The position numbers were made by a program, and so were the translations under genes. A stretch of 64,000 nucleotides of DNA from an uncultured Bacteroides sp. (GTDB lineage: Bacteria > Bacteroidota > Bacteroidia > Bacteroidales > Bacteroidaceae): the NCBI GenBank assembly GCA_900542985.1, contig UQPQ01000007.1, positions 10,961-74,960 on the forward strand. Direction: 5' to 3'. A model generated the notes under the pieces. The model was not told the DNA's origin. It was given only the letters and a program-made list of their open reading frames with translations, and did not search any database. Of this stretch, positions 14,766 to 24,722 are shown piece after piece; the first letter of the stretch is position 1, and the number at the start of each line of letters is the position of its first letter.

Positions 14766-17099
14766 TCAGAATGGATAACCGATGGCGAAGTGGATACCCA
14801 TTCCGTCTTTGAAGCGTGGAATGTTGTAGTATCCGCTCTTGCCGGTGTCGTAGGGTACGTGCAGGGCAATTCCCCAGTCGAGGCGGAGAATGAGGAACGA
14901 CAAGTCGTAACGGATACCGATACCTGTACCCAGTGCAATGCTGTCGAAAAATCTGTTGAGGCTGAATTCTGCATTCGGTCGTGCTTCATCCTTTCGCATC
15001 AGCCAGACGTTTCCGGCATCGAGAAAGGCTGCTCCGTTCAGATTTCCTCCCAAAAACTTAGACAAGATGCGGAATCGGTATTCCAGGTTGGCTTCCAATT
15101 TGATGTCTCCGGTCTGATCGACATAAGAGTAGCGTGAGTTTTCCGCCGGATGAAAACGTCCCGGACCAATGGAACGGACCGTAAAGGCACGGATGCTGTT
15201 GGCTCCACCTACATAGAACTGTTCGCTATAAGGGGCAATTGTCTTGTTTCCGTATGCCCAAATGACACCTGCCATTACTCGGGTAGCCAGTTGTTGTTTG
15301 TCGCTAAGATAAAGCAGATGACGCATTTCCGAAGAAACTTTCAGAAACTGGGCAAACGGATTTCCCAGCAGTTTTTTATCCTGTTGGCTGAATTTCTGTC
15401 CGAACGCTGCATAGATAAGCGAAGTAACGTTTCCGGCAGAAGTGATGGAGTTTTCCCACCATATCCGGTTTCGTTTTTGTTCCCACGAGTTGTCGTAGGT
15501 AAATGTATAGGTCAGCGAAGGAATAAACTGGTCGTCCAGACTTCGGAACAGCATCGGATTGGCCGTAGCTATTGAGTCGAAAGCCGCTGTACGGTGTTGC
15601 AGAACGTTGAATGCCAGATGTATGGGGGTTACGGTATGTTTCATTCCACGACGTGGGTAGAAGCTGTAGGATACATTACCGCCAAACGATAGCATCTTAA
15701 AGTAACGGGCACGGTTTACCTGGTCTACATACACTTTGAAGTTGGTTTGTGACGGGAAACGGAAGGGGTCTACACGGTCGCGAATCCAGGGGAGAACCAG
15801 TCGTGGAAACTCTAACGACAGCCCCGCGCCCAGTTCATAGGAATTCATGACCGAACTTTCTCCATCGACTGTAGAACTGGTCTGCCATTCGTATGAACCT
15901 TTCATTTCCAGATTGAGTGAAGCACCCATGCCACGGAAATTTTTTCTCGACAACTTGAATATGGCTCCCGGACCGGTTTGCTTGGTACTTTTGGTGGTGA
16001 CATTGAGTTCCAGCTCACTGTCGTAAGGCAAATCGAACATTGCATTCACCTGTACATCAAGTGTATCACTATTCTCTGTACGGGGGGTATATCGCATTTC
16101 ATTGTACTTGAATACACCTAAACGGGACAATGCTTCCTGAGTATAATTCTGTCTGCTTTGTGAGTATAACTCTCCCGAGCGATATAAGAACCGTTTACGG
16201 AGCACTCCATAACGGATGCCCAGTTTCTTGCCCGAATAGTGGACGGTAAAATTACGTGTCTGGAGTGAGTCGGTTGGTCGTTCTCCGTTGTATCCGGTCA
16301 GATAAACAGAAGTATGGCCGATATGATATCTGCGTAAGGCTTCTTGAGGGATGTTTTTTCTGGGTACAATTTTCAAGTTGACATATCCCGAACGCATCAG
16401 TGTATCGGCCAGGAAAGTGATAAATTCATTCCGGCAATAATAATATCCGTTATCTCTCAGCAAATCGACAATTCTTTGGCGTTCTGCTTCCAGTCTGGTT
16501 ACATCGAAGTTATCTCCCCGGTGTAAAAGACGTTCGTTTCGGGTAGCACGGATTAGGCTGTCTGCTCTTGGGGAGAATCCCTCGTACATGATAGAATCCA
16601 GATAATAAGGGCGTCCCATGTCAATGTGGTAACTGAGTTTCACAGCCCTTGGATTTTTGGTACTATCTACCTGGTAGGTAACTTTCCCGTTGAAGTATCC
16701 ATAATCTCGGAGAAGGTTGCTTGCTACTTTGACACGTGTGTCGGGATTTACCTTTGACAGATAGACTGGGTCAGCAGCAAATTTCTTGAATATCCATTTG
16801 CCGATACCTTTTTCGTACCGTTCGAAACCATTGTAAATCCATAGTCCTAACGGGAAAGGAATACGCATGGTCGGGCTACCGAAAAAAGAGTTGTTGGGCG
16901 CCACACTGATAGCTCCTTCCACTTCTTCCAGAGTTCTTTTTCCTGCAGCATTGAGGTCTTCATTCTGCACGGTAATGTCGTTGATTCCGGTATATAGCAC
17001 TTCTTCCGCCGGCAGATTCTTGGTGGTAGAACATCCTGTAAAAATGAGCATAAACAGGAATATATACAGAATAATATGGGTGTTACTTTTCCTTCTCAT
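14766..17099 (-). CDS. TamA-like outer membrane protein (Omp85 family), lipoprotein
   Basis: I place the start at the ATG at 17099. This gives a lipoprotein signal with lipobox IFTGC (C23) and overlaps the upstream TamB gene by only 17 bases. An upstream ATG at 17183 would overlap it by 101 bases and bury the signal. The protein is about 777 residues. The N-terminal half holds POTRA-like repeats (for example the segments around YLDSIMYEGF and LLRDNGYYY). The C-terminal half is the Omp85 barrel ending in GMGIHFAIGYPF with a terminal Phe. With the adjacent TamB-like protein it likely forms a TAM-type system for outer-membrane protein insertion or lipid transport. The lipidated N terminus is typical of the Bacteroidetes version. 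Confidence 0.9.
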   Translation of the reverse strand: MRRKSNTHIILYIFLFMLIFTGCSTTKNLPAEEVLYTGINDITVQNEDLNAAGKRTLEEVEGAISVAPNNSFFGSPTMRIPFPLGLWIYNGFERYEKGIGKWIFKKFAADPVYLSKVNPDTRVKVASNLLRDYGYFNGKVTYQVDSTKNPRAVKLSYHIDMGRPYYLDSIMYEGFSPRADSLIRATRNERLLHRGDNFDVTRLEAERQRIVDLLRDNGYYYCRNEFITFLADTLMRSGYVNLKIVPRKNIPQEALRRYHIGHTSVYLTGYNGERPTDSLQTRNFTVHYSGKKLGIRYGVLRKRFLYRSGELYSQSRQNYTQEALSRLGVFKYNEMRYTPRTENSDTLDVQVNAMFDLPYDSELELNVTTKSTKQTGPGAIFKLSRKNFRGMGASLNLEMKGSYEWQTSSTVDGESSVMNSYELGAGLSLEFPRLVLPWIRDRVDPFRFPSQTNFKVYVDQVNRARYFKMLSFGGNVSYSFYPRRGMKHTVTPIHLAFNVLQHRTAAFDSIATANPMLFRSLDDQFIPSLTYTFTYDNSWEQKRNRIWWENSITSAGNVTSLIYAAFGQKFSQQDKKLLGNPFAQFLKVSSEMRHLLYLSDKQQLATRVMAGVIWAYGNKTIAPYSEQFYVGGANSIRAFTVRSIGPGRFHPAENSRYSYVDQTGDIKLEANLEYRFRILSKFLGGNLNGAAFLDAGNVWLMRKDEARPNAEFSLNRFFDSIALGTGIGIRYDLSFLILRLDWGIALHVPYDTGKSGYYNIPRFKDGMGIHFAIGYPF

Positions 17100-20000
17100 T
17101 TGTCTGTGTTTCAATAGGATTCTTTTTTCGGTTTCTGAATATGAATAATTCTCCCAAACGACTGATTTTCTTTCGTAGAACAATACCGGCTCCGGTTTCT
17201 ATGACTTCACCGTCGAGGATACTTTCATAGTTCTTGTCGTGGAATAGTTTAATGTACCGGGTACCACTGTTGTCTAAGCGGTATTCCAATGATACATTGT
17301 CGATGAACGACTCGTCTTGCTGTACATCGTTTCCTGTCGAAATTTTTCCGCCTATGACAACCCGGAAGCGGTTGTTCCAGAAGCGTTTGGCAAACTGGAA
17401 GTTATAATCTGTTCTGCTGCTTCCTGTCTCCTCTTCATTTGTAGTCTCCATTCCAAAGTTGATATCGACCGTTTTCAGGGCATCTCCGGCTATACTCTGT
17501 ATTTCCTTTTGCAGGAAAGAGTTGAGTACATTGTTTGTATTGAATGCTTTTCCGGAACCCATATTGCTTTCGCTCAGATACATACCTGTAACAAGCATCG
17601 TTACTGCCAGCTTGTTTTTTTCTTCTGCCGACATGGAAGCCAGCTCGTTCTGTATGGTACCGTCTTCGGGAGCTTCGAGTGTAAATGTAAAACCTAAGTT
17701 TTCCAATCGGTTGGTAATACTTACCCCCACATTAAAGGTAACCATGCGGGAGCTCTGTCCTTCTTGTGTAACAGAGGCACGAACTCGCTCGGATGCTTTG
17801 ATATTCAGATTCGGGTTCATTACATTTCCTGTCCATTCTATATAGCTGCCACTTTGTATATAGAAGGTTTTTAGTGGAATAATAGGCATGGCATATTTCA
17901 TTTCTCCACTCATCAGGGCATAGCGTCCGTTAAGCAGCATGTTTCCGTCAGGCTGGTATTGGAAAGAAAGATCTCCTCCTCCTTCCAGCAGCATGTAGTT
18001 GCTTCCGTCTTCATTCAGGTCTACGCGGCATTGCACTGCTTCGTCTATGTGGAGTGTCATCAGCATATCAATACCTCCTAATGTCATGGCTTGTACCGGA
18101 TGACGTGTGGTTTGGGCAGTATCGCTGAAATTGACAAAAGTGACCGTTTCGTTCAGTCGGTCTTCTACTGTGAGTGGAGAATCTTTCAATACATAGGTAA
18201 AGTTGCTGCTTCCTAATACATTCATGTTTCCACGCATTGTAAGAGATTCAGGCGTACCTTTTAGTACCGAGTTAAAGTCTACATACAGTTTGCCGTATAC
18301 GAGTGCTTCTTTAGTACGTTTGGCATTCAGCAATTCGAAGTTATGCGCATTCATTTTGAGGTCTATCTGTATCTGTGCCATATCTTTCATGTCCACAGTT
18401 CCATTGATGGCAAAAGGAGTTTTCCCTTCAGTAAATATGCTGAAGTCTTTGAAAGCCAGTTTGCTGTCTGTAATTTTAACAGGCCGGTTGTCGAAGCGTA
18501 AGTTAAGCGATGCCTGAGGAATGTCAATAGCCACACTGTCCAATCCTATTTCTCCATTGAAAAGAGGTTGGGTGGTAGAGCCGGATATGGATAAATTGCC
18601 ATCAATATCTCCTTTTAGCATGGCCATTTTATCTGGAATGAATGCATTGGCAACAGGTAGTGGGAAATGATGAATTTCCATATCTGCCATTATCTTATCT
18701 GTGCCTTTAGGAGTAAGAGGGGTGAAGTAAGAGCCATTTATGGTCATAACTTCTTCTTCATTGTGTACCACAAAGCCGTCTATGCTGTGCTCTCCATTTT
18801 CTTTGGGAAGATATACAGTACTAATAGACCAGTCTCCTAATGGTTGTTTGTTGTAAGCCAGTTTTTCGACAGTTGTTTCAAGGGCAATCTGCGATTCGGA
18901 TTCATTCTGTACATAATGGGTTTCTGCAGTGATGGATCCGGCTATATCGGGCATATAGGGAATGATTCTTCTGAATTCGGCAATGTCTATCTTGTTGAGC
19001 ATAAAAGTAATGTCTTGCTGTACGGTGGAATCGGGAGCCGAATAGAGATGCATTCCGGTATGATTCTTGTCGTAGAGGCTCATGTCGGCAAAAATTTTAC
19101 CTTTGTCGCTAAGGTAAATATAGTTACGTGGATTTACCTTAAACGGGCGATAGACCAATGTGGGTTCTTCCGGTATGACATGTAAGCTGATGCCCTTATT
19201 TCTTAAGTTAGCATTGAAGCCGATATAAGCCCCCCGTTCTTTTTGTCCGTTCAGGTATTCAATCATCATTTGTGCGTCGTTTGCCCCTACATAACCGTTT
19301 AGGGATACATCAAAAGCCTCTTGATGAGAATTAGCCAATGCTTTTATACCACTGCGGAAATTAATTTCAGCAGTGTCTTGTTGGGCCGTGAAATAAATAC
19401 TGTCAAGAGACAGGCTGTCTGTGTGTAATCCATACAGATTGACTGAACCATTCAGCCCGGTTTGGGCAGAAGTATTCAAGTCAATTAACAGCCGGTTGTA
19501 GTAGATGTGGTTGCTCGACAAAAGATTGGCTATCGGATTGTCTTTTCCGGATATAATCTTGATGCGAGTAGTCGGTAATAGTGTCTTGATAAAAGGCTGA
19601 TCAATGTATTTCTTTTTCCACTGAGAGTCCAGTTCTTTGGAAATCTTGTTCAGACTGGCTGTCAGTTTATCAAGATTTTGCTGTGATTTGAAAAGGAAAG
19701 TCAGATCGCCGGCATTTACAAAACTCCGGATAGAGTCTTTTGTAAGCGCCAGGCCTGCATGTAAATCTTTTGTCGAAAATGTTTTTTCTGCAGTAATCAG
19801 TTTGTTGTTTGTTACATCTGCACGTACTTTGTGGGTTTGCTTCATGTCTGTCTGTAGCGTAACACTGATTTGCTGTGATACTTTCAGTGGATTGGGAGTC
19901 AGTTGCATGGCATACAGATCCAGCTGGTTGACGCTGGCATTAACAGTTGCATCTATCTGCTTGGGTTTAAACAAGCCTTCTATGGTAGTCTGTATGTCTA

Positions 20001-21687
20001 TTGCATTGTCTTTGGCATTGAGGTGTGCCAATAATTTGTTTTGTGCAACAGTTGCATCCATTTGTACTCCAGAGAAAAAGCGGGAACCGTACTCCAGATG
20101 ATTCAATTCTGCTTCAAGTTGGGCTGATGTGGAATGTGAGAAGATATCAAATCCTTTTCCCTGTACTTTGGCAGATGCAGATAGGGCATATAAAGAATCC
20201 TGTGGGATAAATTTATGCAGGTCTATTTCTTTGATATCCAGTTTTGCTGCGTACTCCTGAGTGGACAGATTATAACCTCCGGACAGGAATATGCTGTCGG
20301 TATGATGAGTCAGTGTGGTCGTTGTCTGGAGTAACGTTCCTTTAATCAGGTTTTTGCTTTCCAGTATCACGTCGGAAGGAACAGCAATTCCTTTTGCAAT
20401 TTGTGAGATGAATTGCATGTTTTGGGTTTGTGTAGAAAGAGAAAGTGAACCATCCCGATAGATACTGTCAAGCGGATTCGTGATACTTCCCGAAATGTTG
20501 CTTTGGAAAACTTCCGGAATGCGGACGGTCAAGTTGGTCAGGTTCAGTTGATTAAGATTTCCATCTATGCCGGCACGAATCTGCAGTGGTGCAGAAGGAT
20601 AGTACTTGACTAACTCTTCCGGCATATCCGGCAATAATCTGAACAGGTCTGTTTTTCCTATATCAGCCATCAGACGGGCATGCATATTACCTTCAGAGTT
20701 TGTATCTGTTACTCCCCAGTCCATATTGGCTGTAAACTCGATGAAAGAATCGGTCGTCTTGATTTGCAGCGATGGCACACTCAGTGTTTTGTCATTGGAT
20801 ACAAGTCTTCCTTGAGCCGAAGTAATTTTCAGTCCCGAACGTTCTTCAAGGTCGAATTCCTTGATAAGAGCTTTCATGTCGTTGCCGGCATAATAAAGTG
20901 AGTCGAGAGACAGGTTCAGATTGGTGACAGCAATATGCGTGGGGTCCAGTCCCACTGTCTGAGGCTGGTTGCCGGTATTGTAGTTTATCTTGCTTTTTCT
21001 TATTTCGAAGTGTCGGGCAGAATAAGCCATCTGATGCAAGTCTACCAATCCGTCGGAAAGCGATGCATTATTCAATTGCAGTTGCATGTCTATGCTGTCG
21101 AGGGGCATTTGCATGTGGAAAGATACATTCTGCAGATTAATTTTCTGCAGCATAATCTTCCAGTACATCGGAGCACTGGAGGTAGTATCGGGAGGAGTGG
21201 GAGTAGTATCGTTCAAGCATAATGTTACATGGGTGTTTTCCAGTAAAAACTTGTTGACGATAGCTGTTTCCGGAGAAAGAGCTACTCCATGTGAGGAGAT
21301 GAACAACTTTCCCAAGTCTCCTTTCAACTGCATGCCCTCAATCAGGTTTGATGTATTGACTGTAGCTTTTTTCAGCTCTAACCCATCCAGTTCTATCTGT
21401 TGTTTCAGCAGAGGAAGTAATTGTACTTTTACCGTAAGCTGTTCGGCTTGCAGTATCGTGTCTTGTCCTTGAACGGCAAGTGTATTGTGTACTACCAGGT
21501 CGAGTGGGAAAGACAGAGAAATGCGTTTGATACTGATATGCATGCCAGTGCTTTCGGAAGCATATCGAGTAGCCTGTTGTACAAGAAAGTTCTGAATAGG
21601 AGGTATGTATATAAAGATACATAGTATAATAAATAAGACAAAGGGTGACAGAAGTATAGCTGTTCCCCATTTGACGCTTCTTTTCAT
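17083..21687 (-). CDS. TamB-like translocation/assembly protein (DUF490)
   Basis: The 1534-residue protein has one N-terminal membrane anchor (about 9-31), then a very long region of repetitive beta structure, as expected for the AsmA/TamB hydrophobic-groove fold. The C-terminal 300-400 residues form the TamB (DUF490) domain, with the recognisable stretch GGDLSFQYQPDGNMLLNGRY and SGSYIEWTGNVMNPNLNIKA. It probably spans the periplasm and bridges the inner membrane to the TamA-like barrel encoded just downstream with a 17-base overlap. By homology it acts in phospholipid transport or protein assembly at the outer membrane. A near -7 box (TATATTCG, one mismatch) lies at 21714-21721. Confidence 0.92.
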   Translation of the reverse strand: MKRSVKWGTAILLSPFVLFIILCIFIYIPPIQNFLVQQATRYASESTGMHISIKRISLSFPLDLVVHNTLAVQGQDTILQAEQLTVKVQLLPLLKQQIELDGLELKKATVNTSNLIEGMQLKGDLGKLFISSHGVALSPETAIVNKFLLENTHVTLCLNDTTPTPPDTTSSAPMYWKIMLQKINLQNVSFHMQMPLDSIDMQLQLNNASLSDGLVDLHQMAYSARHFEIRKSKINYNTGNQPQTVGLDPTHIAVTNLNLSLDSLYYAGNDMKALIKEFDLEERSGLKITSAQGRLVSNDKTLSVPSLQIKTTDSFIEFTANMDWGVTDTNSEGNMHARLMADIGKTDLFRLLPDMPEELVKYYPSAPLQIRAGIDGNLNQLNLTNLTVRIPEVFQSNISGSITNPLDSIYRDGSLSLSTQTQNMQFISQIAKGIAVPSDVILESKNLIKGTLLQTTTTLTHHTDSIFLSGGYNLSTQEYAAKLDIKEIDLHKFIPQDSLYALSASAKVQGKGFDIFSHSTSAQLEAELNHLEYGSRFFSGVQMDATVAQNKLLAHLNAKDNAIDIQTTIEGLFKPKQIDATVNASVNQLDLYAMQLTPNPLKVSQQISVTLQTDMKQTHKVRADVTNNKLITAEKTFSTKDLHAGLALTKDSIRSFVNAGDLTFLFKSQQNLDKLTASLNKISKELDSQWKKKYIDQPFIKTLLPTTRIKIISGKDNPIANLLSSNHIYYNRLLIDLNTSAQTGLNGSVNLYGLHTDSLSLDSIYFTAQQDTAEINFRSGIKALANSHQEAFDVSLNGYVGANDAQMMIEYLNGQKERGAYIGFNANLRNKGISLHVIPEEPTLVYRPFKVNPRNYIYLSDKGKIFADMSLYDKNHTGMHLYSAPDSTVQQDITFMLNKIDIAEFRRIIPYMPDIAGSITAETHYVQNESESQIALETTVEKLAYNKQPLGDWSISTVYLPKENGEHSIDGFVVHNEEEVMTINGSYFTPLTPKGTDKIMADMEIHHFPLPVANAFIPDKMAMLKGDIDGNLSISGSTTQPLFNGEIGLDSVAIDIPQASLNLRFDNRPVKITDSKLAFKDFSIFTEGKTPFAINGTVDMKDMAQIQIDLKMNAHNFELLNAKRTKEALVYGKLYVDFNSVLKGTPESLTMRGNMNVLGSSNFTYVLKDSPLTVEDRLNETVTFVNFSDTAQTTRHPVQAMTLGGIDMLMTLHIDEAVQCRVDLNEDGSNYMLLEGGGDLSFQYQPDGNMLLNGRYALMSGEMKYAMPIIPLKTFYIQSGSYIEWTGNVMNPNLNIKASERVRASVTQEGQSSRMVTFNVGVSITNRLENLGFTFTLEAPEDGTIQNELASMSAEEKNKLAVTMLVTGMYLSESNMGSGKAFNTNNVLNSFLQKEIQSIAGDALKTVDINFGMETTNEEETGSSRTDYNFQFAKRFWNNRFRVVIGGKISTGNDVQQDESFIDNVSLEYRLDNSGTRYIKLFHDKNYESILDGEVIETGAGIVLRKKISRLGELFIFRNRKKNPIETQTNEKEK

Positions 21688-21785
21688 ATTTCAGTATTAT
21701 GATTGTTTTATTGCGAATATACATAAAATAACCGATATAGGAAGCATTTTGTTTGTCAACTGTGTGTATAGATAATAATTCTTTT

Positions 21786-21793
21786 TACCTTTG
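21786..21793 (+). promoter_or_regulatory. -7 box of the nucleotidyltransferase gene
   Basis: TACCTTTG lies 28 bases upstream of the ATG at 21822. It sits downstream of an earlier in-frame ATG (21753), which therefore cannot be in the transcript. This decides the start. Confidence 0.65.
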
Positions 21794-21821
21794 CGCATAC
21801 TTAATTAAAATTGATAAACTT

Positions 21822-22727
21822 ATGAAACCAACTTTGTTCGTATTGGCTGCAGGTATGGGAAGCCGTTATGGTGGTCTGAAGCAGCTGGATGGTTTGGGCC
21901 CAAATGGAGAAACCATCATGGATTATTCTATATTTGATGCTATTCGTGGAGGATTTGGAAAGATCGTCTTTGTAATCCGTAAAGATTTTGAACAGGATTT
22001 CCGCGAAAAGATTATCAGCAAATATGAAAATCATATTCCGGTAGAAGTTGTATTCCAGTCAATCGATAAATTGCCTGCAGGCTTTACTTGCCCGGAAGGC
22101 CGTGTAAAACCTTGGGGAACCAACCATGCTGTATTGATGGGAAAAGATGTAATCAAGGAACCTTTTGCCGTGATTAATGCAGATGACTTTTATGGTCGCG
22201 ACAGTTTTGCGGTAATAGGAAAATATTTGTCGGAACTTCCGGAAGGAAAAGAAAACGACTATTGTATGGTAGGATTCCGTGTAGGTAATACTTTGTCTGA
22301 AAGTGGTACCGTAGCTCGTGGTATCTGTTCTACAGACGAAAATGACCATCTGACAACGGTAGTAGAACGCACAGAAATTATGCGTATCAATGGTGCGGTA
22401 AGCTATAAAGACGAACAGGGGGAATGGGTGGCTGTAGAAGACAATACTCCTGTTTCAATGAACATGTGGGGCTTTACTCCGGACTATTTCCGTTATTCGG
22501 AAGACTACTTTGTAGAGTTCCTGAAAGAAAACGGTTCGAATATTAAGGCTGAATACTTTATTCCGTTGATGGTAAATAAGTTGATTAACGATGGAACAGC
22601 TACAGTAAAAGTGTTGGATACTACTTCAAAATGGTTTGGTGTGACTTATGCTGCCGACCGTCAGAGTGTCGTAGATAAGATCCAGGCATTGGTAGATGCT
22701 GGGGAATATCCAAGCAAATTGTTTTAA
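21822..22727 (+). CDS. Sugar-phosphate nucleotidyltransferase family protein
   Basis: From the ATG at 21822 the protein is 301 residues and begins MKPTLFVLAAGMGSRYGGLKQ, the GxGSR...K nucleotide-binding loop of the NTP_transferase fold. An in-frame ATG at 21753 lies upstream of the promoter box and would add 23 residues without family similarity. The middle has the INADDFYG metal/nucleotide-binding motif (DD near 120). Family members activate sugar 1-phosphates with UTP or dTTP. The exact sugar cannot be assigned, as it is neither a clear GalU nor RmlA. It is monocistronic with its own promoter and terminator. Confidence 0.85.
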   Translation: MKPTLFVLAAGMGSRYGGLKQLDGLGPNGETIMDYSIFDAIRGGFGKIVFVIRKDFEQDFREKIISKYENHIPVEVVFQSIDKLPAGFTCPEGRVKPWGTNHAVLMGKDVIKEPFAVINADDFYGRDSFAVIGKYLSELPEGKENDYCMVGFRVGNTLSESGTVARGICSTDENDHLTTVVERTEIMRINGAVSYKDEQGEWVAVEDNTPVSMNMWGFTPDYFRYSEDYFVEFLKENGSNIKAEYFIPLMVNKLINDGTATVKVLDTTSKWFGVTYAADRQSVVDKIQALVDAGEYPSKLF

Positions 22728-22745
22728 GTAATAATATAATTCTAT

Positions 22746-22790
22746 AATCCTCTGTGATGACGTCTTACGGCTTATCGCAGAGGATTTTTT
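22746..22790 (+). terminator. Terminator after the nucleotidyltransferase gene
   Basis: 22746-22754 pairs with 22778-22786 (9 bp), with a T run to 22790. It overlaps the 3' end of the convergent methyltransferase gene. Confidence 0.75.
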
Positions 22791-23317
22791 GTGTCTTTTA
22801 ATGGAGGAAGTATAAATTTTCCAGTATCAATGCCCTCCAATTTCAATAGGGTAATTTTTCGTTCTATTCCTCCGGCATATCCGGTCAGGCTTCCGTTGCT
22901 TCCTATTACTCTGTGGCAAGGTATGATAATGCTGACAGGATTATGCCCTATAGCTCCTCCGATGGCCTGTGCCGACATGCTTTGCCGGTTGTTTTGGCGG
23001 GCTACTTCTTTAGCAATATCTTTGTAGGTTACCGTTTCTCCGTAAGGAATGCGTTTCAGTATTTCCCATACAGCCAGTCGGAAGGGAGTATCTTTTAGTT
23101 CGATATTTGGAAAGTAATCAGGATTTTCTCCTTTAAAGTAAGTATCCAGCCATTCTTGAGTTTGCCGGAAGACCGAAAGTAAAGTTGTGGTTTTGTCTGC
23201 AGGCAAATGCGAAGGGAAATATTTTTGTCCCTCTATCCATAATCCGGTGAGGTGTGTGCCGTTGCTTGCCAATGTTATTTTACCGATGGGTGATGTGTAG
23301 TAGTAAGTGTAAAACAT
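22772..23317 (-). CDS. ogt: Methylated-DNA--[protein]-cysteine S-methyltransferase
   Basis: This suicide repair protein removes the methyl group from O6-methylguanine in DNA. The 181-residue protein has the active-site motif PCHR at 133-136 (acceptor C134) followed by VIGSNGSLTGYAGG. The DNA-binding part IPYGETVTYKDIA is at about 90-102. It contains only the Ogt-type transferase domain, without an Ada N-terminal regulator domain. It is monocistronic and convergent with the preceding gene, whose terminator it overlaps. The gene symbol follows the short Ogt form. Confidence 0.93.
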   Translation of the reverse strand: MFYTYYYTSPIGKITLASNGTHLTGLWIEGQKYFPSHLPADKTTTLLSVFRQTQEWLDTYFKGENPDYFPNIELKDTPFRLAVWEILKRIPYGETVTYKDIAKEVARQNNRQSMSAQAIGGAIGHNPVSIIIPCHRVIGSNGSLTGYAGGIERKITLLKLEGIDTGKFILPPLKDTKNPLR

Positions 23318-23372
23318 ATAGATAAGGTAGAAGACAATATTAAATGAATTTGGATGAAAGGGGGTAAAATAA

Positions 23373-23402
23373 AAAAAGAGTTACTAAAAAGTAACTCTTT
23401 TT
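23373..23402 (-). terminator. Terminator after tRNA-Lys
   Basis: A perfect 13-bp stem (23373-23385 with 23390-23402) with a 4-base loop ends in T-rich sequence on the minus strand. It lies directly after the CCA end of tRNA-Lys. Confidence 0.8.
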
Positions 23403-23408
23403 ATTTGG

Positions 23409-23481
23409 TGATCCGCCTGGGGCTCGAACCCAGGACCCCAACATTAAAAGTGTTGTGCTCTACCTGCTGAGCTAGCGAATC
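23409..23481 (-). tRNA. tRNA-Lys (TTT)
   Basis: The cloverleaf is clear: acceptor stem GATTCGC/GCGGATC (one T-G wobble), anticodon stem CAACA/TGTTG with loop CTTTTAA, anticodon TTT, and TTCGAGC in the T loop. The sequence CCA follows in the DNA (23406-23408), so the 3' end may be encoded. Confidence 0.96.
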
Positions 23482-23516
23482 AGACCTGTGTTGCAGTCAT
23501 TTCCTGATTGCGAGTG

Positions 23517-23548
23517 CAAAGGTATGATGTTTTCTTGAAACTACCAAA
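23517..23548 (-). promoter_or_regulatory. Promoter of tRNA-Lys
   Basis: TTTG at 23545-23548 and TACCTTTG at 23517-23524 (minus strand) are separated by exactly 20 bases, a full match to the Bacteroidetes -33/-7 consensus. Confidence 0.8.
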
Positions 23549-23570
23549 TAATGCAATAACTTTTTTGAAA

Positions 23571-24710
23571 TTATTTTTCTTCTTTTGATGTATCATCTTT
23601 ATTATCAGAACTGTATGATTCTGATAAAAATGCAAGATCTTTCTTTCTGATGTAACGCTGATAGTAGGAAAGCAGTAAAGTAGTACAAGGTAAAGCAATA
23701 ATCATTCCCAACATTCCCATCAGCGATCCCCAAACAGATAAAGATAATAGGATGATGGCAGGATTCAATCCGGTAATCTTTCCCATGATTTTAGGAACGA
23801 GTATGGTATCTTGTATAAGCTGTACGATGCAGAATACCAATAAAGCCAGTCCGAGAACCCACCAGAAGTTTTGTCCTGTATCGGCAGCCTTTAATAAAGC
23901 TAATAAAATGGTAGGTATAAAACCTATGATTTGGAGATAAGGAACCATATTGAGAAGTCCGATAAACATACCTAATCCAATTGCCAAAGGAAAATCGATA
24001 ATTAAGAAACCGATACTAAATAGAACTCCTACACAAAAAGCAACCAAAGCCTGACCTCTGAAATAGCGGTTCATGCTGTCTTTTATGTCGTTGGTGATAC
24101 GGATGACCATATCACGGTGTTTGGCTTGTATCAGATTAATCCACCCGCTGGCTATTTGTTCGTAATCCAGCAGAATGAAGAAAAAATACAAGAGGATAAT
24201 AAACCCTGTCAGTATAGCCAGTACAATATTATATGAAGTAGATAGTAAGTTCCATACCTGTGGTATCAGCTTTTGTGCGGCTCTTACCATATTTTCAGTA
24301 CTCAGTGTTTCCTGCCACCAGTTTATATCAATATTGTTCCGGATAAACTCACTGACTGTTGCAGGTATAGAAGAATATTTTTCTCCTTCTATAAAATAAA
24401 CTTCGAGCAGATGTTTTAACTTGATACCTTCTTCTATCATAGGTGGAATAAAGAGCATGCAAGCTGCTGCTATCACAATAATAAGTGTAAGCATGACTGC
24501 AAGAATGGAAACAACCCGGTTTTTCAAATGCAATTTGTTCTGATAAAACAAGACCATGGGGTAAGTAAGATAGGCTATCAGCCATGCGATGAAAAAGGGT
24601 AGCAGCGCTCCACTCAATCTGTTTAACAGATAGAGTATTCCTATGATGACAGCTCCGCTTAAGATTCCTCTGATAAAGCTGTCGAAAGTAATTTTCTTTT
24701 GGGTAAGCAT
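23571..24710 (-). CDS. AI-2E family transporter (PerM/YdiK type)
   Basis: The 379-residue inner-membrane protein has about eight membrane segments and the family block G-N-VPYLQIIGFIPTILLALL near 251-275. It also has ILVPKIMGKITGLNPAIILLSL near 302-323. Some family members export autoinducer 2 and others act as Na+/H+ antiporters, so the function here is open. It follows the thymidine kinase gene by 12 bases and is likely cotranscribed with it. Confidence 0.9.
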   Translation of the reverse strand: MLTQKKITFDSFIRGILSGAVIIGILYLLNRLSGALLPFFIAWLIAYLTYPMVLFYQNKLHLKNRVVSILAVMLTLIIVIAAACMLFIPPMIEEGIKLKHLLEVYFIEGEKYSSIPATVSEFIRNNIDINWWQETLSTENMVRAAQKLIPQVWNLLSTSYNIVLAILTGFIILLYFFFILLDYEQIASGWINLIQAKHRDMVIRITNDIKDSMNRYFRGQALVAFCVGVLFSIGFLIIDFPLAIGLGMFIGLLNMVPYLQIIGFIPTILLALLKAADTGQNFWWVLGLALLVFCIVQLIQDTILVPKIMGKITGLNPAIILLSLSVWGSLMGMLGMIIALPCTTLLLSYYQRYIRKKDLAFLSESYSSDNKDDTSKEEK

Positions 24711-24722
24711 AATACTATAGGC

